From an uncultured Clostridia bacterium (GTDB taxonomy: Bacteria; Bacillota; Clostridia; Christensenellales; Borkfalkiaceae): a stretch of 6,965 nucleotides of DNA. The first letter of the stretch is position 1, and each line of letters opens with the position of its first letter. The notes under the pieces are model-generated. The model did not search any database. It saw nothing but the letters and a program-made list of their open reading frames with translations, and had not been told where the DNA came from. This document shows positions 1 to 4,729 of this stretch, piece by piece. The stretch spans positions 1 to 6,965 of the forward strand of contig CAMNIW010000070.1 of assembly GCA_946540675.1 (NCBI GenBank). The letters are read 5' to 3'. The position numbers and the translations under genes were made by a program.

Positions 1-20
1 GCGTTTACTGTATTCAAACC

Positions 21-52
21 CGCTGAGATTCTTCGCTTCGCTCTGAATGACA
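21..52 (-). repeat. Short repeat member A (identical to copy at 211-242)
   Basis: Read on the minus strand this begins TGTCATTC and ends GAATCTCAGCG. ATTC can pair with GAAT, and a tiny GC/GC stem encloses GAA. The match to 211-242 is perfect, so the copies are recent or kept identical. It is the short form of the family whose longer forms are at 119-161 and 1625-1662. Confidence 0.8.
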
Positions 53-118
53 ATAAAAGTGGTTTTCCCGTCATTCTGTCAATGTTCTCTTACTGTCATT
101 GCGCCAATGTCCGCTCCC

Positions 119-161
119 TGTCATTGCGAGCACGGTGAAACCGTGCGTGGCAATCTCAGCG
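119..161 (+). repeat. Palindromic repeat member B with 7-bp inner stem
   Basis: The unit opens TGTCATTGCGA and closes GTGGCAATCTCAGCG. The inner stem GCACGGT (130-136) pairs perfectly with ACCGTGC (140-146) around a GAA loop. The outer stem ATTGC (123-127) pairs with GCAAT (150-154). The closing bases match those of the short form at 21-52, which links the two as one family. Confidence 0.85.
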
Positions 162-210
162 TATATATACTTTACGGGGCTATATTTCAAGCGATTACTA
201 TGCTCAAACT

Positions 211-242
211 CGCTGAGATTCTTCGCTTCGCTCTGAATGACA
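211..242 (-). repeat. Short repeat member A, second copy
   Basis: This is an exact copy of the unit at 21-52 in the same orientation, and the similarity extends upstream as a diverged 20-base flank (191-210 against 1-20). The larger duplicated block is therefore 55 bases long with a spacing of 190 bases. Confidence 0.8.
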
Positions 243-314
243 ATAGACCATTTGTCATTGCGTCAATGTCCGCGAAGCGGAAGAATTTATATTGTACGAC
301 ATCTCAGAATAATT

Positions 315-352
315 AAACTCCCGCAGGGGTGTCCGTTCCGCGAGAGTTTTTA
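315..352. terminator. Hairpin terminator after the XRE gene, probably bidirectional
   Basis: The arms AAACTCCCGC (315-324) and GCGAGAGTTT (340-349) form nine of ten pairs with one C-A mismatch. On the plus strand a run of five T follows (347-351). On the minus strand the stem is followed by a T/A-rich tail (TTTAATTATT). It sits just downstream of the minus-strand XRE stop codon (354-356), which makes it the likely end of that transcript. It also isolates the islet from the repeat cluster. Confidence 0.65.
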
Positions 353-353
353 T

Positions 354-542
354 CTAATCTTCTAATCCAAGGATATAATCCGTAGATACCTGATAATATT
401 TTGCCAACTTAATCAAAATATCTATCGGCAGTTGTCTTTTCCCCGTTTCGTACTGCGAATAAGTATTTTGCTTTATATGAAGATATGCAGAAATTTCTTT
501 CTGTGATATGTTATTCTCTTCTCTCAATGATTTTAATTTCAT
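354..542 (-). CDS. Small XRE-family HTH transcriptional regulator, likely autorepressor
   Basis: The 62-residue protein is essentially one HTH_3/Cro-CI-type helix-turn-helix domain with no effector domain. The N-terminus (LREENNISQ) is typical helix 1. Residues 14-23 (QKEISAYLHI) form helix 2, and residues 24-36 (KQNTYSQYETGKR) carry the recognition helix and the usual YE-G-R signature. The end (ALA/LAKYY..STDYILGL-like) matches the family's closing helix. The gene is divergent from the zinc-ribbon/YbjQ operon. No Shine-Dalgarno is present before the ATG. A minus-strand -10 box (TATAAT, 554-549) puts the predicted transcription start on base 542, the A of the start codon, so a leaderless mRNA is inferred. 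Two palindromes in the intergenic region are candidate operators. The domain call is secure; the target and inducer are unknown. Confidence 0.9.
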   Translation of the reverse strand: MKLKSLREENNISQKEISAYLHIKQNTYSQYETGKRQLPIDILIKLAKYYQVSTDYILGLED

Positions 543-548
543 AGAAAT

Positions 549-577
549 ATTATACTAATCTCGATTTGAGATGTTGA
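549..577 (-). promoter_or_regulatory. Minus-strand promoter for the XRE gene (leaderless)
   Basis: The -10 box TATAAT occupies 554-549 and is a perfect consensus. With a 17-base spacer the -35 hexamer is TCAACA (577-572), four of six matches to TTGACA. With the last -10 base at -7, +1 falls at 542, the first base of the XRE start codon. The weak -35 suggests a lower-strength promoter than the opposing one. The left palindrome (558-572) lies in its spacer, so occupancy should repress it. Confidence 0.65.
558..572. promoter_or_regulatory. Candidate XRE operator, left copy (O1)
   Basis: ATCTCGATTTGAGAT is a 15-bp palindrome with six of seven pairs matched around a central T. Read on the other strand it is ATCTCAAATCGAGAT, which matches the core of the second palindrome at 13 of 15 positions. 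It lies immediately upstream of the plus-strand -35 box and within the spacer of the minus-strand promoter. Confidence 0.7.
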
Positions 578-602
578 CAAATATCTCAAATTGCGATATA
601 AT
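574..602 (+). promoter_or_regulatory. Consensus sigma-A promoter of the zinc-ribbon/YbjQ operon
   Basis: TTGACA (574-579) and TATAAT (597-602) are both perfect consensus hexamers, separated by exactly 17 bases (580-596). The predicted start is near base 609, giving a leader of about 16 bases before the ATG at 625. The promoter is strong by sequence, so the operon should be on unless the overlapping palindromes are occupied. Confidence 0.85.
581..599. promoter_or_regulatory. Candidate XRE operator, right copy (O2)
   Basis: The 19-bp sequence ATATCTCAAATTGCGATAT pairs at eight of nine positions around a central A. Its 15-bp core (583-597) matches O1 at 13 of 15 positions. It fills the spacer of the plus-strand promoter and touches the -10 box, so a bound repressor should exclude RNA polymerase. 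The centres of O1 and O2 are 25 bp apart. Confidence 0.7.
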
Positions 603-624
603 TACTATTATAGAGAATAAAATT

Positions 625-882
625 ATGAAAAGCTTATCTTGTGAAAAATGCGGTGCGAGTAGTTGGAATACATTGAACGGCTACAGAATATGCCAATATT
701 GCGGAACGAAATATCAACTCACATTGGACGATATAGTAATAAAAAAATCTCACATCGCAGTAAACAGCGACATAGAACGACTTTTGAGCTTATGTAAAAC
801 CGAGCCATACAATGCGAAGAAATACGCTAATCTTATCTTGGATATAGATCCGAGTAATAAAGAGGCTCTAAAATATTTATAA
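625..882 (+). CDS. TFIIB-type zinc-ribbon protein with TPR-like tail
   Basis: The product is an 85-residue cytoplasmic protein. Cys6, Cys9, Cys23 and Cys26 form a CxxC-x13-CxxC zinc ribbon with CG knuckles (CEKCG, CQYCG), followed by the usual GTKY. Residues about 48-85, including the motif LILDIDPSNKEALKYL, resemble one helical tetratricopeptide-like repeat. This architecture is recurrent in small Bacillota and Bacteroidota zinc-ribbon proteins of unknown function. An in-frame ATG at 571 is rejected because it lies upstream of the -35 box (574-579). The ATG at 625 is downstream of the predicted transcription start and leaves a normal zinc ribbon at the N-terminus. The ribosome binding site is weak (AGAG, 612-615). 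The stop is 13 bases before the next gene, so the two form an operon. DNA, RNA or protein binding are all possible. Confidence 0.8.
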   Translation: MKSLSCEKCGASSWNTLNGYRICQYCGTKYQLTLDDIVIKKSHIAVNSDIERLLSLCKTEPYNAKKYANLILDIDPSNKEALKYL

Positions 883-895
883 AAAGGATTAGATT

Positions 896-1471
896 ATGAA
901 AATAAAAGAAATCGCCCAAAAATATAATATTGACGAAAAAGATTTTTATACATTTTTAAGTGATAATCATTTTTCGTATACCGTAGGACTTCTAAATGAT
1001 TTCGTTGATGATGGTAAAGTGGAAAGTTATGTGGCAAAATACAAGGAAGCAAAAAGAGTAATAGAAGAAAAAGAACGAATAGCGGAAGAAAAAGATGCAC
1101 TAAAGAGAAAATGTTTGGCAGAAATGCTTATTTCTTCCGGTTTTAGTTTTGAAGGATATACCATAACAAAATATTCCGGCTATATATCTGGCGACGATGC
1201 TACACAAATGCCGAGAAGCGGAGTTTTCGGCGGGAAAAACGGTGAAAACCTAACTAATGCACTCGTAAAAATACGAAGGCAAGCGCTGAAAGAACTTAAA
1301 GAGGCTGCATATAATCTTGGTTGCAACGCAGTGGTGGGGGTTGATTTTGATTATATAACGTTAGAACCCGAAACTGTAAGTATTACTGGCAGAACATTGT
1401 ACGAACCTTACATTATTTGTGTTACTGCAAATGGAAACGCGGTAGTTATTGAGAAAAATATCGAAATATAG
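896..1471 (+). CDS. YbjQ/UPF0145-like domain protein with helical N-terminus
   Basis: The 191-residue protein has two parts. Residues 1-75 are helical and highly charged, with a likely coiled coil at about 45-72 (KEAKRVIEEKERIAEEKDALKR region). Residues about 78-187 match the YbjQ (UPF0145, 'heavy-metal-binding') fold, including helix KIRRQALKELKEAAYNLGCNAVVGVDFDY (split here only as a description of 126-153) and the closing strand ANGNAVVIEK at 178-187. In the family the conserved NAVVGV strand and the terminal GtAV strand build a pentameric beta-rich core; true metal binding is not established. The start at 896 has AAGGA at 884-888, seven bases upstream. Lysine- and AT-rich codon use differs sharply from genes after 2034. 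It probably works with the upstream zinc-ribbon protein; the process is unknown. Confidence 0.75.
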   Translation: MKIKEIAQKYNIDEKDFYTFLSDNHFSYTVGLLNDFVDDGKVESYVAKYKEAKRVIEEKERIAEEKDALKRKCLAEMLISSGFSFEGYTITKYSGYISGDDATQMPRSGVFGGKNGENLTNALVKIRRQALKELKEAAYNLGCNAVVGVDFDYITLEPETVSITGRTLYEPYIICVTANGNAVVIEKNIEI

Positions 1472-1560
1472 AATTGATATTTCAAAAAGAAGGATTACAG
1501 GCTTGTTTTTTGACAATAGACAAACGACTTCGCTTTGAATAAGCGATGGTTGGTCTTTTC

Positions 1561-1607
1561 TGTCATTCTGACCCGACCCGCTTTGACGGGCGGTGGGAAG
1601 AATCCCC
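1561..1607 (+). repeat. Palindromic repeat member D
   Basis: The unit starts TGTCATTCTGA and ends AAGAATCCCC. The outer stem ATTCT (1565-1569) pairs with AGAAT (1599-1603). An inner stem CCCG/CGGG (1577-1580 and 1587-1590) encloses CTTTGA, with additional CCG/CGG pairing outside it. Ends agree with the family at 21-52 and 119-161, while the inner stem sequence is different. Confidence 0.7.
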
Positions 1608-1624
1608 TTGAAATATAGACCATA

Positions 1625-1662
1625 GTAGATTATCACGCCTGCTGTGCAGGCTCATAATGACA
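1625..1662 (-). repeat. Palindromic repeat member E with 6-bp inner stem
   Basis: On the minus strand it reads TGTCATTATGA, then stem GCCTGC-ACA-GCAGGC, then GTGATAATCTAC. The inner arms are at 1637-1642 and 1646-1651, and the outer arms ATTAT and ATAAT at 1629-1633 and 1654-1658. The layout is the same as in member B (119-161), including the unpaired GA and GTG on the two sides of the inner stem. Confidence 0.8.
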
Positions 1663-1789
1663 ATAGACAAGCAACTCGCGATGAATAACAATAGACAAGC
1701 AACTCACGATGAATAACAATAGACAAACAACTTGCGTTGAATGACAACATATAAACAATTCCCGTTGAATAACAGTAAATAATCAAGAC
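1656..1789 (+). repeat. 28-bp tandem array, four units plus a partial
   Basis: Four adjoining 28-base units lie at 1656-1683, 1684-1711, 1712-1739 and 1740-1767, followed by a degenerate partial unit at 1768-1789. The consensus begins AATRACAATAGACAARCAAC and ends CGNTG. Units 1 and 2 differ at two positions; unit 4 is the most diverged. A related lone unit sits at 1511-1537. The first bases overlap the TGTCATT end of member E, so the array probably grew by slippage from the edge of a palindromic repeat. There are no unique spacers, so it is not a CRISPR array. Confidence 0.85.
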
Positions 1790-1803
1790 AGTATGATTTT
1801 GCC

Positions 1804-1846
1804 TATGCCCCAAAAGCGGTTGCTTTTGGGGCATAATATTTTAATA
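1804..1846 (+). terminator. Strong 14-bp hairpin, candidate terminator
   Basis: A perfect 14-base-pair stem (1804-1817 with 1822-1835; the core is GCCCCAAAAGC against GCTTTTGGGGC) closes on a GGTT loop and is followed by the T/A-rich tail ATATTTTAAT. On the minus strand no T run follows. It is 333 bases past the YbjQ stop, so it either ends a long 3' untranslated tail or insulates the operon at 2034. Confidence 0.6.
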
Positions 1847-1939
1847 CCGTTTCTTTTTTTTCGTATAAAGACTTCGGGGTGGAACGGAGAGAATAAGTTA
1901 AACTTTATTTTCGGATAAGCGTTGGGTCGCAGGGAAATA

Positions 1940-1974
1940 CGGCGCTTGACTTTTTCGGCGATTGTTGGTAAAAT
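1940..1974 (+). promoter_or_regulatory. Promoter of the membrane protein/hydrolase operon, with direct repeats
   Basis: TTGACT (1946-1951) and TAAAAT (1969-1974) are separated by 17 bases, each one mismatch from consensus. The predicted start is near 1981, leaving a 53-base leader. The motif CGGCG[A/C]TTG occurs three times in direct orientation: at 1940-1948 (overlapping the -35), 1956-1964 (in the spacer) and 1995-2003 (in the leader). In the leader, TTGACA (2001-2006) can pair with TGTCAA (2016-2021), which touches the ribosome binding site AAAGGAG (2021-2027). Confidence 0.6.
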
Positions 1975-2033
1975 TGTAGACGGTTTATAAATAACGGCGA
2001 TTGACAAAAACCGCCTGTCAAAAGGAGAAAAGT

Positions 2034-2615
2034 ATGGATACCGAGAAAAAATTCGGACTTGCAAAATGGAAGGCGCTCGCTCTTTTCTTTCAGTTTATTC
2101 TGATGGTTGTCGGGGCTGTCGGGACGGTTTACGTTTTGGGATTTTCTATCGCGAACAACGTGGGTGCGCTGTTTATAATCTCTTACGCCATCGTTGCCGT
2201 ATCTTACGTCGCGGTCGTTTTTTATGCCGTTTACGGGTATAAAAAAGACGATCGTTATTATCTCGGCGCGGTTTACGCTTTTTGCGCCGCGATACTGTTG
2301 AACGTTTTACTGCCGTTCAGGACGACTTATCAACTCGTCGTGCTGACGGTGCTGCTCGGTCTTTACGTCGCGTTTGCGCAAAGGCTGAAAGACGTAAAAG
2401 TCGCTATGTGGTTGCTTCTTTGTATGCTCGTGTTTGCCGTCGCGTTTTCGGTATATTCCACGATAACCGCAAAAACGGACAACGTCACCGCGCTCGGCGG
2501 TAATTTCGTCACGGTTTTGGCGATGTACGCGTCGGTATGGACGCCCGTAATTATGACCGTAACTCTCGGGCTTGCGTACAGCGTCAGGGAAAGAAAGTCC
2601 GAAAAGGCGAATTAA
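2034..2615 (+). CDS. Hypothetical six-helix integral membrane protein
   Basis: The 193-residue protein is very hydrophobic, with six predicted membrane helices at about residues 13-37, 43-68, 75-93, 99-116, 123-143 and 157-182. Positively charged flanks (KK near the N-terminus, YKKDDR at 69-74, QRLKD at 116-120, RERK at the end) place both ends in the cytoplasm. No catalytic or transport motif was recognised, and I cannot assign a family. The start at 2034 is chosen over the in-frame ATG at 2001 because AAAGGAG (2021-2027) sits six bases before it. The stop is 22 bases before the alpha/beta hydrolase, so the two are probably co-transcribed from the promoter at 1946-1974. The composition is GC-richer than in the preceding islet. 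Confidence 0.8.
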   Translation: MDTEKKFGLAKWKALALFFQFILMVVGAVGTVYVLGFSIANNVGALFIISYAIVAVSYVAVVFYAVYGYKKDDRYYLGAVYAFCAAILLNVLLPFRTTYQLVVLTVLLGLYVAFAQRLKDVKVAMWLLLCMLVFAVAFSVYSTITAKTDNVTALGGNFVTVLAMYASVWTPVIMTVTLGLAYSVRERKSEKAN

Positions 2616-2637
2616 AGAAGAAGGCAAAACGGAGATA

Positions 2638-3450
2638 ATGGAAATTTCGGAAGAAATACGCATACAAACCGCGGCGACGGAGAACTTTAATACGGACTAT
2701 TTTTCGTTCGGGCGCGGAAAAAGGTCGCTCGTCATACTCCCCGGTCTTAGCGTGCAAAGCGTTATGGGCGCGGCAAAGGAAATAGCGGCGGCGTACCGAA
2801 ATATAGCGGAAGAGTTTACCGTCTACGTCTTCGACCGACGGAAAGAACTGTCTGAAAAGTATTCCGTTTGCGAGATGGCGAGAGATACCGCGGCGGCTAT
2901 CCGTGCGGCGGGGATAGAAAGAACAGCCGTCTTCGGGGCGTCGCAGGGCGGTATGATAGCCTTGGAGATTGCGGCGAATTATCCCGAACTCGTGGAAAAA
3001 CTCGCGCTGGGCTGTACCGCCGCGCGCGTTACGGACAAAGCCTATGCGGTAATAGAAAAATGGATACGGTTTGCGGAAAAAGGCGACGCGGAAGGGTTGT
3101 ATACGGCTTTCGCTAAGACGGTCTATCCGAAGGACGTATTTGAAAAATCCCGACGGGCGATAGAAGAAGCCGCGAAGACGGTAAAGGCGGAAGACTTAAA
3201 GCGTTTTATAATTCTCGGGCGGACAATAAAGGATTTCGACGCGACGAAAGAACTCGAAAAAATCGTATGCCCCGTATTTGCGACGGGCGATACCGACGAC
3301 CGCGTTTTCGGTGCGGACGCCGCCGAAACGATAAGGGAATACGCGAAGAACGCTTTGAACTTCGACCTGTATATATACGACGGTTACGGGCACGCGGCTT
3401 ACGACACCGCGCCCGACTATAAAGAACGACTGCTGAAATTTCTGAGATGA
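2638..3450 (+). CDS. Alpha/beta-fold hydrolase
   Basis: The 270-residue protein has the canonical alpha/beta hydrolase order. The first strands and oxyanion region are LVILPGLSVQS (31-41). The nucleophile elbow is GASQGG with Ser102, the acid is Asp220 or Asp221 in GDTDDRV (217-223), and the base is His252 in GYGHAAYD. There is no signal peptide or membrane segment, so it is cytoplasmic. A helical cap at about 130-200 would set substrate specificity, which cannot be read from sequence; esterase, lipase-like or lactonase activity are all open. The start at 2638 follows GGAG (2631-2634) at a short three-base spacing; the upstream ATG at 2572 would overlap the membrane gene and add a non-conserved basic leader. 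Downstream lies the shared hairpin at 3456-3484. Confidence 0.88.
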   Translation: MEISEEIRIQTAATENFNTDYFSFGRGKRSLVILPGLSVQSVMGAAKEIAAAYRNIAEEFTVYVFDRRKELSEKYSVCEMARDTAAAIRAAGIERTAVFGASQGGMIALEIAANYPELVEKLALGCTAARVTDKAYAVIEKWIRFAEKGDAEGLYTAFAKTVYPKDVFEKSRRAIEEAAKTVKAEDLKRFIILGRTIKDFDATKELEKIVCPVFATGDTDDRVFGADAAETIREYAKNALNFDLYIYDGYGHAAYDTAPDYKERLLKFLR

Positions 3451-3486
3451 AAAAGGGCGGGCGGGGAGGTTCTCTCCGCCCGCCGT
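3451..3486. terminator. GC-rich bidirectional terminator between convergent genes
   Basis: A 13-pair stem (3456-3468 with 3472-3484, including one G-T wobble) closes on a three-base loop. On the minus strand it is followed by CTTTTT, a good T run, so it should end the MBL-protein transcript whose stop codon is at 3505-3507. On the plus strand the tail is only A/T-rich (ATTATAAT), a weaker terminator for the hydrolase operon. Confidence 0.8.
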
Positions 3487-3504
3487 ATTATAATCTTAAT
3501 AAAT

Positions 3505-4728
3505 CTAAGCCGTTTTCCAGGCGTCGGGACATCGCCTGTTTTGCTTGAACCAGTCGGAATCTTTGAGTACGACGGAGTTGTTAGAGCATTTCAGTCCGAG
3601 CGTTCCGCCTACCACCGCGACGACGATGTTGCCGTTAAAACTCACGTATTCGTCCTTGTCGTAGTCCACGCAAAGGGTAGTGACGTACACTTTGTCCGTG
3701 TACTTGGATATCCTGTCGACAAACTGCTGGGTGGGAAATTGGTTTTCCTGCGTTTTGGTATATTCGGGGCTTCCGGCACAACAGCAGACGCAACACATCT
3801 TCGGCTTGAACACTTCAAGGAAATTTTCGTTGGAACTCGTCTTGCTCCCGTGGTGTCCCGCCTTGTAGAGATCCACCGAAAATTCTTCGTAATTATATTC
3901 GGAATGGTCGGTCTTGTACCTTTCGGCAAGCCTTTCTTCGCCGTCCTTTTCGAGATCGCCCGTAAACAGGAATTTATAGTCGCCGGCGTACAGCATACAG
4001 CAAGCCGAATAGTCGTTTTCGGTCGAAGCCTTGTTGTAATAGTAGTAGTTGTAGAGAATTTCGAGTTTTACGTTAGACGGGAGTTCGTATACCCTTTGAG
4101 CCCCGTCGGTTTCGTCGTAGCACTGCGCGGCGGTGTAGTGTTTTGCGCCCGCAGCCACTTCGGCGGCGAGTTCGCGCTGATAATTTTTATACATCGTCGA
4201 AGTCGCCTTTTGATTAGTGCCGGCGAAAGTGATTATCGTCTTGCACTCGTAAAGGTCGAATATGGAATCGACTTTTTCGGGAGTGGCAAAGCCGGCGTAG
4301 TGATCCTGATGCGCGTGAGTTATTATAACGTATTCCAAAATTCCGTCCGTGACGTAATTTTTGAGATAAGCGTCTACGGTCGGGATACTGTTGCTCTTGG
4401 AGCCGCAGTCTATGAGTATTTCGGTATTTCCGCACTTAATAAGGGTGCAGTCGCCCGTGTACTTGTTGCCGAGTTCGAGAAAGTGTACGGAAACTTCGGC
4501 GTTTTCGTCGAGTTCGGTAAGTTCAGTCGCGCCGCTTTTTCCCGACTTCGTATAATAAGTGGCGGTATCGTCGTGAACTTCGAATTCGTCGGTCGTTATG
4601 TTCTCGGTAAATCTTGCTTCCGCAAAGTAGAGCGGAGATATGACGCCGCCGATCAAGCCGACTATAAAGGTAAATAAAGATATTATAACGGTCAGTCCGA
4701 CCGAAAATTTGGGTTTTCTCTTAGCCAT
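3505..4728 (-). CDS. Membrane-anchored ComEC/Rec2-like MBL-fold hydrolase
   Basis: The 407-residue protein begins with a basic cytoplasmic stub (AKRKPK) and one membrane helix at about 9-35, so the rest should be outside the membrane. The metallo-beta-lactamase domain starts near 80 (VHFLELGNKYTGDCTLIKCG, then ILIDCGS). It has THAHQDH with ligands His138, His140, Asp142 and His143, TGD with Asp258, and the GHHGSKTSS block (291-299) typical of ComEC-type MBL domains. It lacks the ComEC membrane channel. The segment after GHHGS is unusual: a cysteine cluster CCVCCC (312-317), and FPTQ where many ComEC relatives have a GHP histidine. The start at 4728 is preceded by GGTGAG inside the upstream gene; the in-frame ATG at 4758 would overlap that gene. 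Likely a phosphodiesterase or nuclease; substrate unknown. Confidence 0.85.
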   Translation of the reverse strand: MAKRKPKFSVGLTVIISLFTFIVGLIGGVISPLYFAEARFTENITTDEFEVHDDTATYYTKSGKSGATELTELDENAEVSVHFLELGNKYTGDCTLIKCGNTEILIDCGSKSNSIPTVDAYLKNYVTDGILEYVIITHAHQDHYAGFATPEKVDSIFDLYECKTIITFAGTNQKATSTMYKNYQRELAAEVAAGAKHYTAAQCYDETDGAQRVYELPSNVKLEILYNYYYYNKASTENDYSACCMLYAGDYKFLFTGDLEKDGEERLAERYKTDHSEYNYEEFSVDLYKAGHHGSKTSSNENFLEVFKPKMCCVCCCAGSPEYTKTQENQFPTQQFVDRISKYTDKVYVTTLCVDYDKDEYVSFNGNIVVAVVGGTLGLKCSNNSVVLKDSDWFKQNRRCPDAWKTA

Positions 4729-4729
4729 A

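Larger units (their letters stand above)
1..300. repeat. Cluster of short palindromic intergenic repeats (gene-free)
   Basis: This stretch has no credible gene and is built almost entirely of related short repeats. Bases 1-55 and 191-245 are direct copies: the last 35 bases are identical and the first 20 differ at five positions. A longer hairpin member lies at 119-161, and another with stem CCGC/GCGG (270-273 and 277-280) at 253-288. Three mini-palindromes of the form CATT-nnGn-CAATG sit at 72-84, 97-109 and 256-268, and 94-114 matches 253-273 at 20 of 21 bases. The members share the end TGTCATT on one side and AAT(C) on the other and occur in both orientations. This resembles REP-type or MITE-like intergenic repeats; no transposase is visible in the window. 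Confidence 0.85.
1472..2033. other. Gene-free interval of repeats, hairpin and promoter
   Basis: No credible coding sequence lies here; open frames on the minus strand run through repeats and lack ribosome binding sites. Contents in order: a diverged repeat unit at 1511-1537, a palindromic repeat at 1561-1607, another at 1625-1662, a 28-bp tandem array at 1656-1789, a strong hairpin at 1804-1835, an unremarkable AT-mixed stretch (about 1846-1939) in which I see nothing specific, and the promoter region of the next operon from 1940. The interval separates AT-rich DNA on the left from GC-richer DNA on the right. Confidence 0.75.

Noticed and set aside
47..316. 89-residue plus-strand open frame in the left repeat cluster
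   Set aside because: It runs straight through palindromic repeats, has no ribosome binding site, and its composition follows the repeats rather than a protein.
571..624. Upstream ATG for the zinc-ribbon gene
   Set aside because: It lies upstream of the -35 box and would not be in the transcript; the ATG at 625 fits the promoter and the family N-terminus.
894..1100. 68-residue minus-strand frame opposite the YbjQ-type gene
   Set aside because: It is a hydrophobic artefact of reading a lysine-rich gene antisense; no ribosome binding site.
1463..1483. GAAATAT/ATATTTC hairpin over the YbjQ stop codon, considered as a terminator
   Set aside because: The stem is only A/T-rich apart from one pair and is followed by A residues, not T; not a credible terminator.
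1656..1789. CRISPR array
   Set aside because: The units abut directly with no unique spacers, and no cas gene is present.
1652..2064. Minus-strand open frames across the gene-free interval
   Set aside because: They cross the tandem array, the strong hairpin and the promoter for the 2034 gene, and resemble no protein.
3541..4677. 378-residue plus-strand open frame opposite the MBL gene
   Set aside because: It is the antisense shadow of a clear MBL-fold protein with intact motifs and has no recognisable domain.
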